Program-made: the position numbers and the translations under genes
Assembly (NCBI RefSeq): GCF_030295385.1
Contig: NZ_AP027079.1
Span: forward strand, 930,001-994,000
Source: Geothrix oryzae
GTDB taxonomy: Bacteria; Acidobacteriota; Holophagae; Holophagales; Holophagaceae
DNA length: 64,000 nucleotides
Direction: 5' to 3'
Notes under the pieces: model-generated
Told to the model about the DNA's origin: nothing
The model's database searches: none
Seen by the model: the letters and a program-made list of their open reading frames with translations, nothing else
Shown here: piece by piece, positions 8,511 through 15,682 of the stretch
Position numbering within the stretch: the first letter of the stretch is position 1
How the letters are laid out: the number at the start of each line of letters is the position of its first letter

Positions 8511-9139
8511 GTAATCATCCTCCACGAGATTGTGTCGCCTAAGTGTACCGGAGTTCCTGTCCACACCATGTATTGAATACTATGGCCTCCTCTTTTGGGA
8601 GAATAAATTGAATGGGGGCCTGGCTTGACGTCCTCCCCACTGCTGACCCAAAACCCAAATACAGACCGGGGATCATATGAAATTCGGGCCTTGCAGGACA
8701 CCCTAACTTCAGGCCTTTCAGGTGGGCTATGACGACAGGCTGGAGCTCGGCCTCCTGAATAGTGATCGAGGGCTTCCTCCAGCACCTCACCCGGATCGGG
8801 GCCTATGCCGGGCCAGAAACGGAAGGGACCGGCATTGTCGGGCCAATTGTCGTTGGACCAGGTGCCGAGGATGCGGCGGCCGTTCCACTGGCCGCGGTAG
8901 GTCATGCGAGTGGGCACGCCCTTGTTTGGGCGGGTGTAGGTCTTGCCAAGGAAGATGAGGCCCTCCTCGTAGGTGCCCGCATACTGGAATTCGCCATCGT
9001 TATCGATGCCGAAGCCCATCACCTGACCGTTTTGGAAGACCAGATCCAGGGACTCCCGGCCCTGTTCGCGGAATGCCTGGCGCCAGAGACCAGACCAGGG
9101 ACCGCTCAGCAAGTCGAGGGAACGGGTGCGGGAATCCAT
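8507..9139 (-). CDS. Hypothetical protein with Trp/Gly-rich beta domain, possible composition chimera
   Basis: 210 residues from ATG 9139 (a GTG lies just before). Residues about 12-125 form a beta-rich repeat pattern with G.W motifs (GPWSGLW, YRGQWNGRRILGTW, GPFRFWPG) resembling a small barrel-type ligand- or polysaccharide-like domain; I do not know its function. The last 80 residues are coded by less GC-rich DNA and show no homology I recognise. The stop overlaps the parB start (ATGA). Composition changes within the gene near 8,760, so the C-terminal part may belong to the lower-GC module or be new sequence gained at a junction. Confidence 0.6.
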   Translation of the reverse strand: MDSRTRSLDLLSGPWSGLWRQAFREQGRESLDLVFQNGQVMGFGIDNDGEFQYAGTYEEGLIFLGKTYTRPNKGVPTRMTYRGQWNGRRILGTWSNDNWPDNAGPFRFWPGIGPDPGEVLEEALDHYSGGRAPACRHSPPERPEVRVSCKARISYDPRSVFGFWVSSGEDVKPGPHSIYSPKRGGHSIQYMVWTGTPVHLGDTISWRMIT

Positions 9140-9154
9140 CACAGCCCCCAGGTT

Positions 9155-9661
9155 TCATGCGCGACGCGCCAGGCGGAAATCTTGTTCGACCATGGCACGG
9201 GGCCAGCGGTATTCGTTGTTCCACCAATTGCACAATCGGAGGGCATGGACGAACTGGTCCGGGGGAATGCGCTTGTCGCAGGTCCACTGGAGCACGAGCA
9301 CATCTGCATGCTTGCCGCTCAGGTAGAGACGCATCTGGACGCAGCGATCGGACCTGAGGCCGTATTTGAAGTCCACGAGGGAGACCCGTTTCGGATGCCG
9401 GAAGGCGGGCATCTCCGCCTCCTCCAACCAGGCCGCCAGCAGGTCTGGCGTGATGGGGCGGACCTCCGTGGGGGAAAGGGGTGGGAGCGGGGTGGGTTCA
9501 TCCATGGGGAACTCCGTCGGCTGGACTTCCCAAGGGGCGTGGTAGGCCTCCCAGGCGGCATGGTTGAGAGCGGACATCACCTCGAGGCTGCGGTCACCCG
9601 ATGTGTGGCGATGGAGGGCTTCGCCGGGCGTCAGAGGTTGGGTGGAGGGGGCGTGGGTCAT
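9155..9661 (-). CDS. YbjN domain-containing protein
   Basis: 168 residues. The C-terminal half (VDFKYGLRSDRCVQMRLYL, LVLQWTCDKRI, LCNWWNNEYRWPRA) has the alternating strand/helix pattern of the YbjN/type III chaperone-like fold, which binds partner proteins. Residues 1-90 are Pro-rich and probably flexible. Its ATG at 9661 overlaps the PP2C stop (ATGA). In other bacteria YbjN proteins act as regulators or chaperones; here a partner role to the neighbouring phosphatase or unknown proteins is only inferred. Confidence 0.6.
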   Translation of the reverse strand: MTHAPSTQPLTPGEALHRHTSGDRSLEVMSALNHAAWEAYHAPWEVQPTEFPMDEPTPLPPLSPTEVRPITPDLLAAWLEEAEMPAFRHPKRVSLVDFKYGLRSDRCVQMRLYLSGKHADVLVLQWTCDKRIPPDQFVHALRLCNWWNNEYRWPRAMVEQDFRLARRA

Positions 9662-10278
9662 GGGATGGCCAGGGCCACGACGGTCATGTCGTCCGCACGA
9701 CCTGACCGGCCGGCCTCATCAAGAAGCATCAAAGGGAACTCGGAGATGTGCCTGGAGGGGGACTTGGACCGGATGGCGCGGAGCCGGGCCAGGTTCAGGG
9801 GCGTCCAGGCCCCGTCGCTCATGAGGAGGAGGACATCGCCGGAACCCACCTGCTGATGAATCGGGAAGGGGGTGACCCGTCCGCTGCCCAGGCGGTCCTT
9901 CGCGGCCCCCTCGGTCAGGATCCGGGGCCCGCCCTCCCGGGGCAGCAGGTAGAGGCGTGAATCCCCCGCGCAGGCGCCGAGGACTCGACTCCCAAGGCAG
10001 GCCAGGGCCAGGAAGGTGCTTTGCGGCCCTCCGAGCAGGGCCGAATCCGGGAGGTGGGCCCAATGGATCCAGGTCTGGAATTGCCCGAGATCCGTCATGG
10101 GGGCCTGATTGAACAAGGTCAGGAAGAGCTTCACGGCTCTGGCGGCCGCGCGACTCGCGGCGCCGGGCCCATCGCAGAGCAGTGCATGGGGGACGGGAGA
10201 GCGGCCGAGGCTGTAGGCGTCTTCGTTCGTGCTGCGCCCATCCTGGGGCCGGCTGGGTCCAGTGGTCAGGGGCATGTC
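9658..10278 (-). CDS. PP2C-family serine/threonine phosphatase, probable frameshift near its start
   Basis: Metal-dependent phosphatase with GRSTNEDA, LLCDGPG (usual DG metal motif), CAGDSRLYLL, LLMSDGAW and DDMTVVA in the right order; about 206 residues from ATG 10278. The expected start, ATG 10310, sits in an ATGA overlap with the upstream stop and has GGAGG before it, but its frame ends after 14 codons. Adding one C to the four-C run near 10,286-10,289 would join that start to the phosphatase frame. Either the gene is shifted at its 5' end or the run is miscounted. Neighbour to an ADP-ribosylglycohydrolase, hinting at a module that reverses protein modifications. Confidence 0.75.
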   Translation of the reverse strand, partial: DMPLTTGPSRPQDGRSTNEDAYSLGRSPVPHALLCDGPGAASRAAARAVKLFLTLFNQAPMTDLGQFQTWIHWAHLPDSALLGGPQSTFLALACLGSRVLGACAGDSRLYLLPREGGPRILTEGAAKDRLGSGRVTPFPIHQQVGSGDVLLLMSDGAWTPLNLARLRAIRSKSPSRHISEFPLMLLDEAGRSGRADDMTVVALAIP

Positions 10279-10306
10279 GACCGCCGGGGCGGGACCACTG
10301 CGGGTT

Positions 10307-10873
10307 TCATGAATACCTCCGGCTTGGTGCGGTTCCATCCCTCAGGCCCTGGTCCGCCGCTTCCAGGCACTGAGCCAGAAATGCTGCTAGGAAGCGGTCA
10401 TTGAACGCTGTTGGGCCGGAGATTACAGGGCTCTGGCTCACCCGCCAACCGCCGCCTTCTTCGGGCACCAGGGTCAGGGCTTCGGGGAGCGTCCAGCAGG
10501 ATGGGTGGGTCGGGCGCAGAGTGACGCCGAAGACCGGATTCGCCGGGCCTCTTGCCGATTTTGGGCCCGTGAGGCCGGCCTGACCTGGCCTCAGGGGGGT
10601 GAAGTCGAGGGAGAAGCGGCCAATGTCCACTTCCAACCCGACGATGGGCTCCGGCCGGATGACGCAATCCTTTAGGACGAGGGGGCGACGGAAGGTCAGG
10701 AGCCCCTGATCGCACAAGGGCTGGAGCCAGGCCTGGACCTGGGCGAAGAGCGTGTCCACTTGGTCCAGGTAGGCGCGATATCTCGCCATCCGCTCCTGGG
10801 CCTCCGTCCACTGGCGTTCCTGGCGGTGAGCGAGGTGAGCGGCGAGTTCATCCAGATCCATGCATCCCCTCAT
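10307..10873 (-). CDS. Hypothetical protein, 188 aa
   Basis: Not recognised. ATG 10873 overlaps the stop of the small membrane protein (ATGA); ATG 10861 is an alternative. Residues 5-55 are helical and Gln/Arg-rich (LAHRQERQWTEAQERMARYRAYLDQV), likely a short coiled coil, followed by a beta-rich region with RPLVLKDCVIRPEPIVGLEVD. There is no signal peptide. The end overlaps the proposed PP2C start by four bases, so it is part of the coupled train. Confidence 0.6.
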   Translation of the reverse strand: MRGCMDLDELAAHLAHRQERQWTEAQERMARYRAYLDQVDTLFAQVQAWLQPLCDQGLLTFRRPLVLKDCVIRPEPIVGLEVDIGRFSLDFTPLRPGQAGLTGPKSARGPANPVFGVTLRPTHPSCWTLPEALTLVPEEGGGWRVSQSPVISGPTAFNDRFLAAFLAQCLEAADQGLRDGTAPSRRYS

Positions 10874-11103
10874 GTCAGGCAGTAAACCAGGATGGCGCCC
10901 GGGAGCAGCAGCATCCAGGCGCATCCCCGCAGCCCGAAGCTGGTGCGGTGGTAGACGCGGTTGTACGCGGCCTTCCGGGAATTGGTGAGCCAGCCCCAGC
11001 CGCGGGGCGCCTTGAATCCCGCGTTCTGGCGCACCCATCGGGCGGGGCTGGTCCGGGCGGCGGCGTGCTTCGTGAGGTAGGGGATGCGGAGGCCGACCTT
11101 CAT
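10870..11103 (-). CDS. Small membrane-anchored hypothetical protein, 77 aa
   Basis: From ATG 11103, which overlaps the ADP-ribosylglycohydrolase stop (ATGA). The first 57 residues are basic and rich in Arg, Tyr and Trp; the C-terminus is one hydrophobic segment (GCAWMLLLPGAILVYCLT), a likely tail anchor in the inner membrane. A longer upstream frame (to 11196) lies wholly in the neighbouring gene and is not used. Function unknown. Confidence 0.55.
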   Translation of the reverse strand: MKVGLRIPYLTKHAAARTSPARWVRQNAGFKAPRGWGWLTNSRKAAYNRVYHRTSFGLRGCAWMLLLPGAILVYCLT

Positions 11104-12071
11104 CCCCGCACCTCGCAGGCGGCCTGCCCCGAACGGCGATGGAGGGCCCGCCCCATCTGGATGATCCTGTCCCCTTCCGCCACGCATTCCCGCCATTCGG
11201 CGGGGATGGCCTGGACCCCATCCCGGGCGCCCAGGAGCGCGCCCACAATGGCGCCGTTGGTGTCGGTGTCGCCTCCCTGGCGGATGGTCCAGGACAGGGC
11301 TTCGACATAGGGTTGTCCTGAGGTGAGTACGGAGACGGCCACCTGGAGGGCCAGCAGGGTGGACCCCATGTCCGGGCCATCGATGCGGCGGTCGGCCAGG
11401 GCCTCGAGCGGGAGGGGGGCAAAGGCGGCCTTCGCCTCGGGCAGCAGGGATTCGGCGTGGACCAGCGCGAAGCGGCGCGGATCCCGTTCACCACGCACCA
11501 GGGCGGCGGCCATCAGGGCGAGGAGCCCCGCGGTCTGGCGGCAGGCGGGATCCCAGTGGGTGAGGGCGGCGTCCTCCGCGGCCAGCGCGAAGATCCGAGC
11601 CGGTTCCCCGGCGAAGGCCACGCCCAGGGGCGCGATGCGCATGGCCGCCCCATTGCCCAGGGGTCTCTGGCTCCGTTCGCACCGGCTCTGCCACACCCGC
11701 TCCGAGGCCCGGGCCTCGCCGGCGAGGGTCTTGATCAGCACCTCGCGGGTGAGACCCCCGATGCCCCGGGAGCCCGATCGCAGCCAGTCCAGGTAGGCGG
11801 ACTGGATGGCCTGGAGGTCAAGGTGAACTGCGTGTGGCGGCAGGTCGGCGAGGCGGCCGGCCAGGGCCATGGCGAGGTCGTCGTCCCAGGCCCGGTGGGC
11901 CTCCTCGCTGGGGAGGCGAGTGAAGGGCCCCTTGGAGCCTACGCGGGCGCAGGCCTCTTCCCGGCTGAGGGATTCCACGGCCAGGCCGAGCACATTGCCC
12001 ACCGCCAGGCCGGCCAGACAGCCCAGGGCGCGGGATTCAGAAGGGGGGAGGGGTGAGGTCGGGAACTCCAT
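11100..12071 (-). CDS. ADP-ribosylglycohydrolase (DraG-like) family protein
   Basis: 323 residues from ATG 12071 (ATG 12095 possible; neither has a strong ribosome site). Family motifs: GCLAGLAVGNVLG at the N-terminus, where the usual GDALG metal Asp is replaced by Asn; WDDDLAMAL, corresponding to the TDDT motif; and GGDTDTNGAIVGALLG near the end, with the conserved metal-binding Asp residues. DraG-type enzymes remove ADP-ribose from Arg or other residues. The replaced N-terminal Asp may change activity. First gene of the ten-gene minus-strand train, divergent from a broken helicase. No ADP-ribosyltransferase is visible in the window. Confidence 0.85.
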   Translation of the reverse strand: MEFPTSPLPPSESRALGCLAGLAVGNVLGLAVESLSREEACARVGSKGPFTRLPSEEAHRAWDDDLAMALAGRLADLPPHAVHLDLQAIQSAYLDWLRSGSRGIGGLTREVLIKTLAGEARASERVWQSRCERSQRPLGNGAAMRIAPLGVAFAGEPARIFALAAEDAALTHWDPACRQTAGLLALMAAALVRGERDPRRFALVHAESLLPEAKAAFAPLPLEALADRRIDGPDMGSTLLALQVAVSVLTSGQPYVEALSWTIRQGGDTDTNGAIVGALLGARDGVQAIPAEWRECVAEGDRIIQMGRALHRRSGQAACEVRG

Positions 12072-12080
12072 AGATGCAAT

Positions 12081-13663
12081 GTGAATCAAAGACATGGACA
12101 AGAGCTGTCCAATCGGACGGACCAAGAAGGACAGGGTCTCAATTCAACCCTCGTCCTCAAGTTGCTTATGGGGCACGGGACGGCTGGCGGGCCTGCCCTC
12201 GGAGCGGAGGTGCCAGAGGGGGCCGCCCTGGGACCGGACCTTCCGGGCTGCCGGGTAATCACCCGGACCAAGTTGCAGCAGCCCTACCTGGCCCTGCGGG
12301 AGGCCGTGTCCGGTGGCGCGGATTGGGAAACATGGAAACGCACGCCCATGGCCAGGATGCATGAGATCCGTCCGGAGGTGATGCGTCGGCTTCTGGAAGC
12401 GCTTTCACCCCAGGTGATGGCCCCGCCGCCGCTGGCGGAGTTGCTGTCCAGTGAAGGACGCCTCCAGGACGCCATGGCGCGCCAGTTGTTGGATCACCTG
12501 GCCTCGAACTTCAGCCGGGGGCGCTTCCATGTCTCGGGCGGGCCCGGGTCGGGCAAATCCCTGCTGGCCCGGCAGGTGGCGAGGCTGTGGGCCAGTGAAG
12601 GGCGGCAGGTGCTGCTGGTGGCCTTCAACAAGGCCCTGACCTATGCCACCCAGGGCATGCTGGACGATCTGGAGAAGGCGGGGCGGGCGAATGTGTTCAC
12701 CTACCACGACCTGGCGGTGACGCTCCTGTCGGCGGCAGAGCGGCTGCCGGTCTGTGAGAACGAGTCGGTCTTTTTTAACGAGCAGCTTCCCTGCGATCTC
12801 AATGCCCTTCTGCAAACGCCTGAGGCATTGCCCCAACGCTGGGACGCCTTGGTGGTGGATGAGGCCCAGGATCTGGATCCTGAGTGGGTCCGCCCCTGCT
12901 GGGACTCCTCCGCGATCCGGAGGGGGACCCCGTGCTGCTGCTGGAGGATTCCGCCCAGAGCCTGTACCGGAATGCGCGCCACGACCTTGGGCAGCCCTGG
13001 CGTCTGGATCTGAGTCTGCGTCAGCACCCGGCCATCCGGCGGGCCGCCATCCTCGCCTTCCCCTCCAGCGGATGGGCGCTACTCGAGGAGGTTCCATAGG
13101 ACGGTGCGGTGCGATGCCTTCGCAGCAGCCCGGATACCTGGAAGCGGGATCTGGCTGCCCGATTGGAGGCTTTGGCCAAGGAGGGCATCCAGCCCCACCA
13201 GGTGCTGATCCTGGCGCCCCACAAGCCCGAGACCCTTGGTCTGAAGGATGGGCAGGCCCTGGGCCCCTGGCCCCTGAATGCCATCCGCGACTGGTGGCAG
13301 GACGAAAAGGCCGGTCATGTGCGCATGGGGACGGTCTACGCGTTCAAGGGGCTGGAAGCGGATGTGGTGATCTACCTGGCGCCCGGGTATCGGCATGCGG
13401 ATGGGCCCCGCCTGGCCTACACGGCCTATTCCCGGGCCCGGCATCGGCTGATCGTGCTGGAGAAGGCAATCCCCCAGCCGGTCCGGCCCAAGGCCGTAGA
13501 GATCCCCCCTGCGAGAGCAGTTGCCAGGCCTGAGGCTCCCCAGGTGCGGTCCTTCAGCGAAGCCCAACGGCAGAACCTGATGGAGTCCCTCACCGCTGCC
13601 AAGCGATGGCGTCCCGGCCTGGATCTGAAGGCGGGACTTCCAGCAGACGCATCCCACGATTAG
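12081..13663 (+). pseudogene. Broken NERD/UvrD-like helicase
   Basis: Pieces of one superfamily 1 helicase in two frames. The first frame (12081 on) has Walker A GGPGSGKSLLA and Walker B VVDEAQDLDPEW; the frame breaks near 12,893. The continuation (LLGLLRDPEGDPVLLLEDSAQSLY) is restored by adding one C to a four-C run. It then meets an in-frame TAG at 13,097-13,099, after which the UvrD C-terminal part resumes (VLILAPHKPET, GTVYAFKGLEADVV, YTAYSRARHRL). The sequence before Walker A resembles only the end of a NERD nuclease-like domain, so the 5' end also seems lost. The stop codon speaks for real decay even if the frameshift were a read error. Confidence 0.75.
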
Positions 13664-13837
13664 TCGTTAATTCGATGCAGACAGGAACGCGGTAGGCGGT
13701 TGCTCCATCGCGGGCGGCGCTGTCCCATCACCTATGACGGAGTGTGTACACGTATGCAAGCACACCTGGGCCCAAATCCGGCACCCGCAGGGCTGCCTAC
13801 ACTACCCCATTAAAGCCCAACCGAACCCCTGAGGCCC

Positions 13838-13882
13838 CTCCTAAGGAGCAGGTCGTGCGTTCGAATCGCATCGGGGCCACCA
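13838..13882 (+). other. 3' half of a tRNA gene (anticodon CCU by position): probable attachment site at island end
   Basis: Reads as anticodon loop CTCCTAA (13838-13844), 3' anticodon strand GGAGC, variable loop AGGTC, T stem GTGCG with loop TTCGAAT and CGCAT, acceptor strand CGGGGCC, discriminator A and encoded CCA (13880-13882). The matching 5' half is absent: the bases before 13838 do not pair well with GGAGC, and no GGCCCCG acceptor strand is found at the right distance. Such 3' halves remain when an integrase inserts an element into a tRNA gene. Orientation predicts that the element lies to the left and that an intact tRNA-Arg(CCU) stands at its far left end. Confidence 0.7.
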
Positions 13883-13893
13883 ATCGCTCCGTT

Positions 13894-13943
13894 CGTCCCC
13901 GCCGCTCGTCCCCGCCGCTCGTCCACCGCCGCTCGTCCACCGG
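13894..13943. repeat. Short GC-rich tandem repeat (13-14 bp unit, about 3.5 copies)
   Basis: Units CGTCCCCGCCGCT at 13894-13906 and 13907-13919, CGTCCACCGCCGCT at 13920-13933, then a partial copy. It lies just after the tRNA 3' half and before the stop of the secreted-protein gene. Could reflect slippage or a binding array at the element end; nothing shows a function. Confidence 0.7.
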
Positions 13944-13949
13944 TTGGCC

Positions 13950-15023
13950 TCAGTGGATGGGTGCGTAAGCCAGCCCGCCTCCGGGTGCCAGGAAGACGGC
14001 CTCGTGGTCCAGGAGGCCGACCAGCCGGTGGCCTTCGGCCAGGGGTGTGGGCAGCCAGTCGAGGGTGCCCTTGAGGAGGTCGAAGCGGGCGAGCACGAGG
14101 CCCTGGGACTCCGGTGCGCCGCAGGACTTCACCTGGGCGGGCGTGAAGACGCCGAAGACCACCTCCCGGCCGGCCCAGGGCAGGATGGGTCCCCGTCCCT
14201 GACGGCCCAGGAGGGCGCGGGCGGGAAGGTCCTCGCGGCAGGTGAAGAAGGTCTGGCCGGGCTGCTTCGGTCCCCTGACCGGATCCAGCACGGTGAAGGC
14301 CAGGCTGGCGCCTTCCGCCAGGAACACGGTCCCGTCGGCGCCCAGGGCCATGCGGTTGAGGGGCACCAGCAGGGGCTGGGCGGCGGCCTCCTTGAGCTGG
14401 GCCCGGTCTCCGTAGGTCCACAGCACCGCGCCGCTCTTCAGATCGCGCTTCTCCAGGTAGGGCTTGAGGGTCCGGTAGAGCAGGAAGAGGCCGTCACGGC
14501 CCAGGGCCATGTCCTCCACCTGGCCGGGCAGAGGCCAGAGGGTTTCGGCCCGGCCGTCCTTCCCGAGGACGGCCAACTGGCCGTCGCACACCATCCAGAT
14601 CCGGTTGTAGGCATCCAGCACCCAGCGCTCGGGTTGGGCCTCGCAGGCGGTGCCTTCGGAGGGCACTTCGACCTTGGCCCCGGCTGGTTTCGAGGGAGTG
14701 CGCTGGTAGGTGGGGATGCCGTAGAGCAGGGCCCCGGCGGCATCGTAATCCGTGGCGCCCTTCGCCATGGGAGCCGCCCGCGGGGATTTGGCGGCAGGTT
14801 TCCGGACCTCGGGCAGGGTGAGCGTCAGGCTCGACAGGAGCCCCGCCTCCTTCATCCAGGTCTTGAGGGCGCGGGAGGCGGGATCGAAGAAGATCAGCGA
14901 CCCGTCCACCTCCTGGAAGGCCCATCCGTGGGTGGCGCGGTCGGGATCCCAGGCCTGGGCCCGGAGGGGGGCGAGGCCGGAGGCCAGGGTGGCGGCGAGG
15001 AGGAATGCGGCGCGGAAGCTCAT
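13950..15023 (-). CDS. Secreted hypothetical protein with beta-propeller-like repeats
   Basis: 357 residues with a clear signal peptide (MSFRAAFLLAATLASGLAPLRAQA). The body has recurring short strand motifs such as RWVLDAYNRIWMVCDGQLAVLG, DMALGRDGLFLLY and RMALGADGTVFLAEG, typical of propeller blades. Four or more Cys residues may form disulfides. Family not recognised. First gene on the chromosome side of the proposed attachment site. An AT-rich divergent spacer (15,024-15,170) precedes it. Confidence 0.75.
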   Translation of the reverse strand: MSFRAAFLLAATLASGLAPLRAQAWDPDRATHGWAFQEVDGSLIFFDPASRALKTWMKEAGLLSSLTLTLPEVRKPAAKSPRAAPMAKGATDYDAAGALLYGIPTYQRTPSKPAGAKVEVPSEGTACEAQPERWVLDAYNRIWMVCDGQLAVLGKDGRAETLWPLPGQVEDMALGRDGLFLLYRTLKPYLEKRDLKSGAVLWTYGDRAQLKEAAAQPLLVPLNRMALGADGTVFLAEGASLAFTVLDPVRGPKQPGQTFFTCREDLPARALLGRQGRGPILPWAGREVVFGVFTPAQVKSCGAPESQGLVLARFDLLKGTLDWLPTPLAEGHRLVGLLDHEAVFLAPGGGLAYAPIH

Positions 15024-15193
15024 TTATCACCTGCCTATATTTTATTATTCTCATTTGCGACTTCGATTGAATGTCGAAGGCTGTGACGGGAAGCACGACT
15101 CGGACCGGAGACCCGCGTGTCTGTTGAATGTCCAGGCCCCGCTCCCGGAGGTCCCCGGTTCTTGCGATGATGGATCCTCCCCACGAGGCCCGC

Positions 15194-15625
15194 ATGACGC
15201 GCTCCCAGCTCAAGGACGAAGTCTTCATGAACATGGCGCTGGAACTCAGCCGCCTGGGAACCTGCTGCCGCCTGAAGGTCGGAGCGGTGCTCCTGCGGGC
15301 GGACGGGGGCATCGCCGCCGCGGGCTTCAACGGAGCGCTTCCGGGCATGGCCCACTGCACGCCGGAGACCTGCCAGCCGGGCCAGCGCTGCCTCCACACG
15401 AGCCACGCCGAGGAGAACGCCCTGGGCTTCTGCGACGGTCCCGTGGCCACGGCCTATGTGACCCACGAGCCCTGCCTCACCTGCTGCCGCGCCCTGGTGC
15501 GGCGGGGCGTCCGCCGGGTGATGTACCGCCATCCCTATGCCAGCATCGCCGAGCAGGAGCGCGCCGAACGGCAGGCGATCCTCGATCATTTCGGCGTGAC
15601 CTGGGTGCAGCTCGGCGAGGCTTGA
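15194..15625 (+). CDS. Deoxycytidylate (dCMP) deaminase family protein
   Basis: 143 residues from ATG 15194 (ATG 15170 also possible). Zinc motif HAEENAL plus PCLTCCRAL, the standard cytidine/dCMP deaminase set, with an extra CTPETCQPGQRC insert before it, as in dCMP deaminases and ComE-type proteins. It would convert dCMP to dUMP for thymidylate synthesis. It starts after a spacer of AT-rich DNA and is followed 57 bases later by the formate dehydrogenase gene; a functional link is unlikely. Confidence 0.85.
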   Translation: MTRSQLKDEVFMNMALELSRLGTCCRLKVGAVLLRADGGIAAAGFNGALPGMAHCTPETCQPGQRCLHTSHAEENALGFCDGPVATAYVTHEPCLTCCRALVRRGVRRVMYRHPYASIAEQERAERQAILDHFGVTWVQLGEA

Positions 15626-15682
15626 AGTCCCGGGACGGCGGCGCATACTGCTTGGCGCCACCCCTGCCCAGGAGACAGCTCA

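Noticed and set aside
13867-14000. CRISPR array in the tandem repeats
   Set aside because: The units are adjacent with no spacers, and no cas genes are present.
13810-14421. 203-residue minus-strand frame ending in DAIRTHDLLLRRG
   Set aside because: That string is what the reverse strand of a tRNA-type sequence gives when translated; the frame is a shadow of the tRNA 3' half and of the secreted-protein gene.
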